Source: Bathymodiolus brooksi
Taxonomy: Eukaryota; Mollusca; Bivalvia; Mytilida; Modiolidae
NCBI GenBank assembly: GCA_963680875.1
Contig: OY804580.1
Span: forward strand, 117,121,534-117,185,533
Direction of reading: 5' to 3'
DNA: 64,000 nt
The notes under the pieces were generated by a model. It did not search any database and was not told where the DNA came from. It worked only from the letters and a program-made list of their open reading frames with translations. This document shows positions 54,936 to 64,000 of the stretch, piece by piece. Within the stretch, counting starts at the first letter, position 1. Each line of letters begins with the position of its first letter. A program made the position numbers and the translations under genes.

Positions 54936-56020
54936 CCCCCACAAATACAATAGTACTAAACCCTGACACCACAAACTCCCACAAAAACAATAGTACTAAA
55001 CCCTGACAACACAAACTCCCACAAAAACAATAGCACTAAACCCTGACACCACAAACTCCCACAAATACAATAGTACTAAACTATGACAACACAAACTCCC
55101 ACAAATACAATAGTACTAAACCCTGACAACACAAACTCCCACAAATACAATAGTACTAAACCCTGACAACACAAACTCCCACAAATACAATAGCACTAAA
55201 CCCTTACAACACAAACTCCCACAAAAACAATAGTACTAAACCCTGACAACACAAACTCCCACAAATACAATAGTACTTAACCCTAACAACACAAACTCCC
55301 ACAAAAACAATAGTACTAAACCCTGACAACACAAACTCCCACAGAAACAATAGTACTAAACCCTGACAACACAAACTCCCACAAACACAATAGTACTAAA
55401 CCCTGACAACACAAACTCCCACAAATACAATAGTATTAAACCCTGAAAACACAAACTCCCACAAATACAATAGCACTAAACCCTGACAACACAAACTCCC
55501 ACAAAAACAATAGTACTAAACCCTGACAACACAAACTCCCACAAACACAATAGTACTAAACCCTGACAACACAAACTCCCACAAATACAATAGTACTAAA
55601 CCCTGACAACACAAATCCCACAAATACAATAGCACTAAACCCTGACAACACAAACCCCCACAAAAACAATAGCACTAAACCCTGACACCACAAACTCCCA
55701 CAAATACAATAGTACTAAAACCATGACAACACAAACTCCCACAAAAACAATAGTACTAAACCCTGACAACACAAACTCCCACAAATACAATAGCACTAAA
55801 TCCTGACAACACAAACTCCCACAAAAACAATAGTACTAAACCCTGACACCACAAACTCCCACAAAAACAATAGTACTAAACCCTGACAACACAAACTCCC
55901 ACAAATACAATAGTACTAAACCCTGACAACACAAACTCCCACAAAAACAATAGTACTAAACCATGACAACACAAACTCCCACAAAAACAATAGTACTAAA
56001 CCCTGACAACACAAACTCCC
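54936..56020 (+). repeat. Array domain D2
   Basis: D2 is a near-perfect copy of D1, including AGTATTAAACC with CCCTGAAAACAC (about 55,430), the 39-bp CACAAATCCCAC unit (55610) and CTAAAACCATGAC. Confidence 0.84.
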
Positions 56021-57470
56021 ACAAAAACAATAGTACTAAACGATGACAACACAAACTCCCACAAAAACAATAGTACTAAACCCTGACAACACAAACTCCC
56101 ACAAATACAATAGCACTAAACCCTGACAACACAAACTCCCACAAAAACAATAGCAATAAACCCTGACAACACAAACTCCCACAAAAACAATAGTACTAAA
56201 CCCTGACAACACAAACTCCCACAAAAACAATAGTACTAAACCCTGATAACACAAACTCCCACAATACAATAGTACTAAACCCTGACAACACAAACTCCCA
56301 CAAAAACAATAGTACTAAACTCTGACAACACAAACTCCCTCAAAAACAATAGTACTAAAGCCTGATAACACAAACTCCCACAATACAATAGTACTAAACC
56401 CTGACAACACAAACTCCCACAACAACAATAGTACTAAACCCTGACAACACAAACACCCACAAAAACAATAGTACTAAACCCTAACAACACAAACTTCCAC
56501 AGAAACAATAGTACTAAACCCTGACAACACAAACCCCCACAAATACAATAGTACTAAACCCTGACAACACAAACTCCCACAAATACAATAGTACTAAACC
56601 CTGACAACACAAACCCCCACAGAAATAATAGTACTAAACCATGACAACACAAACTCCCACAAAAACATTAGTACTAAACCCTGACACCACAAACTCCCAC
56701 AGAAACAATAGTACTAAACCCTGACAACACAAACTCCCACAAATACAATAGTACTAAACCCTGACAACACAAACTCCCACAAAAACAATAGTACTAAACC
56801 CTGACACCACAAACTCCCACAAAAACAATAGTACTAAACCCTGACAACACAAATTCCCACAAAAACAATAGTACTAAACGATGACAACACAAACTCCCAC
56901 AAAAACAATAGTACTAAACGATGACAACACAAACTCCCACAAATACAATAGTACTAAACCCTGACACCACAAACTCCCACAAAAACAATAGTACTAAACC
57001 CTGACAACACAAACTCCCACAAAAATAATAGTACTAAACGATGACAACACAAACTCCCACAAAAACAATAGTACTAAACGATGACAACACAAACTCCCAC
57101 AAATACAATAGTACTAAACCCTGACACCACAAACTCCCACAAAAACAATAGTACTAAACCCTGACAACACAAACTCCCACAAAAACAATAGTACTAAACG
57201 ATGACAACACAAACTCCCACAAAAACAATAATACTAAACCCTGACAACACAAACTCCCACAAATACAATAGCACTAAACCCTGACAACACAAACTCCCAC
57301 AAAAACAATAGCACTAAACCCTGACAACACAAACTCCAACAAATACAATAGTACTAAACCCTGACAACACAAACCCCCACAAAAACAATAGTACTAAACC
57401 ATGAAAAACACAAACTACCACAGAAACAATAGTACTAAACCCTGACAACACAAACTCCCACAAATACAAT
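56021..57470 (+). repeat. Array C fragment and degenerate A domain
   Basis: A C piece with the second half of the usual 39-bp units (CCTGATAACAC, CACAATACAATAG, CACAACAACAATAG) passes into A-like units rich in ACGATGAC and GACACCAC. One marker unit lies at 57399, with CACAGAA in place of the usual CACAAAA after it. Private variants include AAACTTCCACAG, CACAGAAATAATAG and AAAAACATTAGTAC. Confidence 0.8.
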
Positions 57471-58440
57471 AGTACTAAACCCTGACACCACAAACTCCCA
57501 CAAAAACAATAGTACTAAACCCTGACAACACAAACTCCCACAAATACAATAGTACTAAACCATGACAACACAAACTCCCACAAATACAATAGTACTAAAC
57601 TATGACAACACAAACTCCAACAAAAACAATAGTACTAAACCCTGACAACACAAACTCCCACAAAAACAATAGTACTAAACCCTGACAACACAAACTCCCA
57701 CAAATACAATAGTACTAAACCCTGACAACACAAACTCCCACAAATACAATAATACTAAACCCTGACAACACAAACTCCCACAAATACAATAGCACTAAAC
57801 CCTTACAACACAAACTCCCACAAAAACAATAGTACTAAACCCTGACAACACAAACTCCCACAAATACAATAGTACTTAACCCTAACAACACAAACTCCCA
57901 CAAAAACAATAGTACTAAACCCTGACAACACAAACTCCCACAGAAACAATAGTACTAAACCCTGACAACACAAACTCCTACAAACACAATAGTACTAAAC
58001 CCTGACAACACAAACTCCCACAAATACAATAGTACTAAACCCTGAAAACACAAACTCCCACAAATACAATAGCACTAAACCCTGACAACACAAACTCCCA
58101 CAAAAACAATAGTACTAAACCCTGACAACACAAACTCCCACAAACACAATAGTACTAAACCCTGACAACACAAACTCCCACAAATACAATAGTACTAAAC
58201 CCTGACAACACAAATCCCACAAATACAATAGCACTAAACCCTGACAACACAAACCCCCACAAAAACAATAGCACTAAACCCTGACACCACAAACTCCCAC
58301 AAATACAATAGTACTAAAACCATGACAACACAAACTCCCACAAAAACAATAGTACTAAACCCTGACAACACAAACTCCCACAAATACAATAGCACTAAAT
58401 CCTGACAACTCAAACTCCCACAAAAACAATAGTACTAAAC
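57471..58440 (+). repeat. Array domain D3
   Basis: The D order is kept (CCCTTACAAC, CTTAACCCTAAC, CACAAACACAATAG, CCCTGAAAACAC, CACAAATCCCAC at 58209, CTAAAACCATGAC) but without AGTATTAAA. Private changes are AATAATACT, CTCCTACAAAC and GACAACTCAAAC. It lies 2,599 bp after D2. Confidence 0.83.
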
Positions 58441-59440
58441 CCTGACAACACAAACTCCCACAAATACAATAGTACTAAACCCTGACAACACAAAGTCCCA
58501 CAGAAACAATAGTACTAAGCCATGACAACACAAACTCCCACAAATACAATAGTACTAAACCCTGACAACACAAACTCAAACAAATACAATAGTACTAAAC
58601 CCTGACAACACAAACTCCGACAAAAACAATAGTACTAAACCCTGACAACACAAACTCCCACAAAAACAATAGTACTAAACCCTGATAACACAAACTCCCA
58701 CAATACAATAGTACTAAACCATGACAACACAAACTCCCACAAAAACAATAGTACTAAACTATGACAACACAAACTCCCACCAAAAAAAATAGTACTAAAG
58801 CCTGATAACACAAACTCCCACAATACAATAGTACTAAACCCTGACAACACAAACTCCCACAACAACAATAGTACTAAACCCTGACAACACAAACACCCAC
58901 AGAAACAATAGTACTAAACCCTAACAGCACAAACTCCCACAGAAACAATAGTACTAAACCCTGACAACACAAACTCCCACAAATACAATAGTACTAAACC
59001 CTGACAACACAAACACCCACAAATACAATAGTACTAAACCCTGACAACACAAACTCCCACAAATACAATAGTACTAAACCCTGACAACACAAACCCCCAC
59101 AGAAACAATAGTACTAAACCATGACAACACAAACTCCCACAAAAACAATAGTACTAAACCCTGACAACACAAACTCCCACAAAAACAATAGTACTAAACC
59201 CTGACAACACAAACTCCCACAAATACAATAGTACTAAACCCTGACAACACAAACTCCCACAAAAACAATAGTACTAAACGATGACAACACAAACTCCCAC
59301 AAAAACAATAGTACTAAACCCTGACAACACAAACTCCCACAAATACAATAGCACTAAACCCTGACAACACAAACTCCCACAAAAACAATAGTACTAAACC
59401 CTGACAACACAAACTCCCACAAATACAATAGTACTAAACC
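58441..59440 (+). repeat. Array mixed C-type segment
   Basis: CACAAAGTCCCACAGAAACA and TAAGCCATG units lead to CCTGATAACAC and 39-bp units of C type. The zone has several one-off variants: CTCAAACAAAT, CTCCGACAAA, CCCACCAAAAAAAATAG (about 58,780) and CTAACAGCAC. It is among the least homogenised parts of the array. Confidence 0.8.
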
Positions 59441-60290
59441 CTGACACCACAAACTCCCACAAATACAATAGTACTAAACCCTGACAACACAAACTCCCAC
59501 AAATACAATAGTACTAAACTATGACAACACAAACTCCCACAAATACAATAGTACTAAACCCTGACAACACAAACTCCCACAAATACAATAGTACTAAACC
59601 CTGACAACACAAACTCCCACAAATACAATAGCACTAAACCCTTACAACACAAACTCCCACAAAAACAATAGTACTAAACCCTGACAACACAAACTCCCAC
59701 AAATACAATAGTACTTAACCCTAACAACACAAACTCCCACAAAAACAATAGTACTGAACCCTGACAACACAAACTCCCACAGAAACAATAGTACTAAACC
59801 CTGACAACACAAACTCCCACAAACACAATAGTACTAAACCCTGACAACACAAACTCCCACAAATACAATAGTACTAAACCCTGAAAACACAAACTCCCAC
59901 AAATACAATAGCACTAAACCCTGACAACACAAACTCCCACAAAAACAATAGTACTAAACCCTGACAACACAAACTCCCACAAACACAATAGTACTAAACC
60001 CTGACAACACAAACTCCCACAAATACAATAGTACTAAACCCTGACAACACAAATCCCACAAATACAATAGCACTAAACCCTGACAACACAAACCCCCACA
60101 AAAACAATAGCACTAAACCCTGACACCACAAACTCCCACAAATACAATAGTACTAAAACCATGACAACACAAACTCCCACAAAAACAATAGTACTAAACC
60201 CAGACAACACAAACTCCCACAAATACAATAGTACTAAACACTGACAACACAAACTCCCACAAATACAATATTACCAAACCCTGACAACAC
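59441..60290 (+). repeat. Array domain D4
   Basis: This is the fourth D copy, with CACAAATCCCAC at 60048 (1,839 bp after D3) and CTAAAACCATGAC. Private changes are TACTGAACCC, CCCAGAC, TAAACACTGAC and AATATTACCAAACC. It ends where the A domain of the last cycle begins. Confidence 0.83.
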
Positions 60291-63200
60291 AAACTCCCAC
60301 AAATACAATAGCACTAAACCCTGACAACACAAACTCCCACAAAAACAATAGCACTAAACCCTGACAACACAAACTCCAACAAATACAATAGTACTAAACC
60401 CTGACAACACAAACCCCCACAAAAACAATAGTACTAAACCATGAAAAACACAAACTACCACAAAAACAATAGTACTAAACCCTGACAACACAAACTCCCA
60501 CAAATACAATAGTACTAAACCCTGACAACACAAACTCCCACAAAAACAATAGTACTAAACGATGACAACACAAACTCCCACAAAAACAATAGTACTAAAC
60601 CCTGACAACACAAACTCCCACAAAAACAATAGTACTAAACCCTGACAACACAAACTCCCACAAAAACAATAGTACTAAACCCTGACAACACAAACTCCCA
60701 CAAAAACAATAGTACTAAACGATGACAACACAAACTCCCACAAAAACAATAGTACTAAACCCTGACAACACAAACTCCCACAAATACAATAGCACTAAAC
60801 CCTGACAACACAAACTCCCACAAAAACAATAGCACTAAACCCTGACAACACAAACTCCAACAAATACAATAGTACTAAACCCTGACAACACAAACCCCCA
60901 CAAAAACAATAGTACTAAACCATGAAAAACACAAACTACCACAAAAACAATAGTACTAAACCCTGACAACACAAACTCCCACAAATACAATAGTACTAAA
61001 CCCTGACACCAGAAACTCCCACAGAAACAATAGTACTAAACCCTGACAACACAAACTCCCACAAATACAATAGTACTAAACCCTTACAACACAAACTCCC
61101 ACAAAAACAATAGCACTAAACCCTGACACCACAAACTCCCACAAAAACAATAGTACTAAATCCTGACAACACAAACTCCCACAAAAACAATAGTACTAAA
61201 CCCTGACAACACAAACTCCCACAAAAACAATAGTACTAAACCCTGACAACACAAACTCCCACAAAAACAATAGTACTAAACGATGACAACACAAACTCCC
61301 ACAAAAACAATAGTACTAAACCCTGACAACACAAACTCCCACAAATACAATAGCACTAAACCCTGACAACACAAACTCCCACAAAAACAATAGCACTAAA
61401 CCCTGACAACACAAACTCCAACAAATACAATAGTACTAAACCCTGACAACACAAACCCCCACAAAAACAATAGTACTAAACCATGAAAAACACAAACTAC
61501 CACAAAAACAATAGTACTAAACCCTGACAACACAAACTCCCACAAATACAATAGTACTAAACCCTGACAACACAAACTCCCACAAAAACAATAGTACTAA
61601 ACGATGACAACACAAACTCCCACAAAAACAATAGTACTAAACCCTGACAACACAAACTCCCACAAAAACAATAGTACTAAACCCTGACAACACAAACTCC
61701 CACAAAAACAATAGTACTAAACCCTGACAACACAAACTCCCACAAAAACAATAGTACTAAACGATGACAACACAAACTCCCACAAAAACAATAGTACTAA
61801 ACCCTGACAACACAAACTCCCACAAATACAATAGCACTAAACCCTGACAACACAAACTCCCACAAAAACAATAGCACTAAACCCTGACAACACAAACTCC
61901 AACAAATACAATAGTACTAAAACCTGACAACACAAACCCCCACAAAAACAATAGTACTAAAGCCTGACAACACAAACTCCCACAAAAACAATAGTACTAA
62001 ACCCTGACAACACAAACTCCCACAAAAACAATAGTACTAAACCCTGACACCACAAACTCCAACAAAAACAATAGTACTTAACCCTGACAACACAAACTCC
62101 CACAGAAACAATGGTACTAAACCCTGACACCACAAACTCCAACAAAAACAATAGCACTAAACCCTGACAACACAAACTCCCACAAAAACAATGGTACTAA
62201 ACCCTGACAACACAAACTCCCACAAAAACAATGGTACTAAACCCTGACAACACAAACTCCCACAAAAATAATAGTACTAAACCCTGACAACACAAACTCC
62301 CACAAAAACAATAGTACTAAACCCTGACAACACAAACTCCCACAAAAACAATAGTACTAAACCCTGACAACACAAACTCCCACAGAAACAATAGTACTAA
62401 ACCATGACAACACAAACTCCCACAAAAACAATAGTACTAAACCCTGACAACACAAACTCCCACAAATACAATAGTACTAAACCCTGACAACACAAAGTCC
62501 CACAGAAAAAATAGTACTAAGCCATGACAACACAAACTCCCACAAATACAATAGTACTAAACCCTGACAACACAAACTCCAACAAATACAATAGTACTAA
62601 ACCCTGACAACACAAACTCCCACAAAAACAATAGTACTAAACCCTGACAACACAAACTCCAACAAATACAATAGTACTAAACCCTGACAACACAAACTCC
62701 CACAGAAACAATAGCACTAAACCCTGACAACACAAACTCCCACAAAAACAATAGTACTAAACCCTGACAACACAAACTCCCACAAAAATAATAGTACTAA
62801 ACCCTGACAACACAAACTCCCACAAAAACAATAGTACTAAACCCTGACAACACAAACTCCCACAAAAACAATAGTACTAAACCCTGACAACACAAACTCC
62901 CACAGAATCAATAGTACTAAACCATGACAACACAAACTCCCACAAAAACAATAGTACTAAACCCTGACAACACAAACTCCCACAAATACAATAGTACTAA
63001 ACTATGACAACACAAACTCCCACAAAAACAATAGTACTAAACCCTGACAACACAAACTCCCACAAAAACAATAGTACTAAACCCTGACAACACAAACTCC
63101 CACAAAAACAATAGTACTAAACCCTGACAACACAAACTCCCACAAAAACAATAGTACTTAACCCTGACAACACAAACTCCCACAAAAACAATAGTACTAA

Positions 63201-64000
63201 ACCCTGACAACACAAACTCCCACAAAAACAATAGTACTTAACCCTGACAACACAAACTCCCACAAAAACAATAGTACTAAACCCTGACAACACAAACTCC
63301 CACAAAAACAATAGTACTAAACCCTGACAACACAAACTCCCACAAAAACAATAGTACTAAACCCTGACAACACAAACTCCCACAAAAACAATAGTACTAA
63401 ACCCTGACAACACAAACTCCCACAAATACAATAGTACTAAACTATGACAGCACAAACTCCCACAAAAACAATAGTACTAAACCCTGACAACACAAACTCC
63501 CACAAAAACAATAGTACTAAACCCTGACAACACAAACTCCCACAAAAACAATAGTACTAAACCCTGACAACACAAACTCCCACAAAAACAATAGTACTTA
63601 ACCCTGACAACACAAACTCCCACAAAAACAATAGTACTAAACCCTGACAACACAAACTCCCACAAAAACAATAGTACTTAACCCTGACAACACAAACTCC
63701 CACAAAAACAATAGTACTAAACCCTGACAACACAAACTCCCACATATACAATAGTACTTAACCCTAACAACACAAACTCCCACAAAAACAATAGTACTAA
63801 ACCCTGACAACACAAACTCCCACAAATACAATAGCACTAAATCCTGACAACACAAACTCCCACAAATACAATAGTACTTAACCCTAACAACACAAACTCC
63901 CACAAAAACAATAGTACTAAACCCAGACAACACAAACTCCCACAAACACAATAGCACTAAATCCTGACAACACAAACTCCCACAAATACAATAGTACTTA
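60291..64000 (+). repeat. Array domains A11, L6 and B13 (cut by window end)
   Basis: This block matches 44.73-48.44 kb at a constant offset of 15,559 bp, including marker units at 60439, 60920 and 61481 (481 + 561 bp) and the private CACATATACAATAG variant of B12 (here about 63,744). A difference I noticed is CACAGAATCAATAG at about 62,907. B13 is incomplete at base 64000. Confidence 0.88.

Larger units (their letters stand above)
4505..64000 (+). repeat. 40-bp satellite array with multi-level higher-order structure
   Basis: About 1,487 head-to-tail units fill the rest of the window and leave it at the right edge. The unit reads ACAATAGTACTAAACCCTGA followed by CAACACAAAC and TCCCACAAAA. The consensus is A20 C13 T5 G2 (37.5% GC), so the plus strand is 82.5% A+C. 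From 4551 to 8751 the register is exactly 105 x 40 bp. Elsewhere occasional 39-bp units (ACAATACAATAG; CACAAATCCCACA; CACAAAACAATAG) and 41-bp units (CATGAAAAACACAAACTACC; CTAAAACCATGAC) shift the phase. Frequent unit variants are TAGCACT, AATGGTAC, CTTAACCC, AAATCC, ACCATGAC, ACGATGAC, ACTATGAC, CCCTAAC, GACACCAC, TCCAAC, CACAGAA and CACAAAT. They recur in fixed order and define the domains listed below. No inversion, transposon or unique sequence interrupts the array. Its role is unknown; a centromeric, subtelomeric or other heterochromatic location is possible but not shown. Confidence 0.98.

Noticed and set aside
4505..64000. CRISPR array
   Set aside because: Units follow one another directly with no spacers, and the flanks contain eukaryotic retroelements rather than cas genes.
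4505..64000. G-quadruplex-forming array on the minus strand
   Set aside because: There are only two GGG runs per 40 bp, with gaps of about 14 and 21 bases, too long for the usual loop lengths; no strong prediction is possible.
4505..64000. CENP-B-box-like centromere signal
   Set aside because: The unit contains neither TTCG nor CGGG, which the CENP-B box requires; centromere function cannot be read from the sequence.
4505..64000. True telomere
   Set aside because: The telomere-like strings are 9-11 bases inside a 40-bp unit, never tandem TTAGGG or CCCTAA runs.

Overview
This window contains no protein-coding gene I can support. It is eukaryotic, non-coding, repeat-dominated DNA. The organism is most likely a bivalve mollusc, probably a mussel (Mytilidae) or close relative. 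Two things in the 4-kb island between the tandem arrays suggest this: a tRNA-headed SINE whose 3' part resembles bivalve SINEs I remember (3384-3650), and four copies of a dispersed element that I recall from mussel genomes (714-935, 1143-1358, 2455-2580, and 2961-3104 on the minus strand). The taxonomic call rests on memory of these families and was not checked by search.

Layout: (1) 1-543 is the end of a 43-bp tandem array that enters from the left edge. (2) 544-4504 is a low-copy, AT-rich island holding the four dispersed copies, a diverged direct duplication, and the SINE with 8-bp target-site duplications. (3) 4505-64000 is one uninterrupted 40-bp satellite array of about 1,487 units, all in the same orientation. 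It runs off the right edge.

The 40-bp unit (consensus A20 C13 T5 G2) is very strand-asymmetric. It carries TAGTACTA, the telomere-like string CTAAACCCT, and CACAAACTCCCACA. Variant units are not scattered at random. They recur in fixed order and define at least five domain types, which I name L, B, C, A and D. A complete L-B-C-A cycle is about 6.04 kb (compare 42.04 kb with 48.08 kb). Shorter cycles skip domains, including a 1,640-bp L'-B repeat of 41 units seen three times. Long segments recur at exact offsets (18,000; 17,600; 15,559; 13,000; 12,680; 11,601; 6,399; 6,039; 2,159 bp) with very few differences. The copies nearest the left edge keep variants that interior copies have lost, and 50-60 kb is a distinct, more mixed zone built around domain D.

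All longer open frames on the minus strand inside the array are translations of the satellite. Because 40 is not a multiple of 3, they show a 120-nt, 40-residue period. I see no rRNA, tRNA gene, CRISPR array, operon or mobile-element coding sequence. The notable biology is the multi-level higher-order organisation and apparently recent segmental amplification of this satellite. Domain boundaries below are good to roughly one or two 40-bp units.
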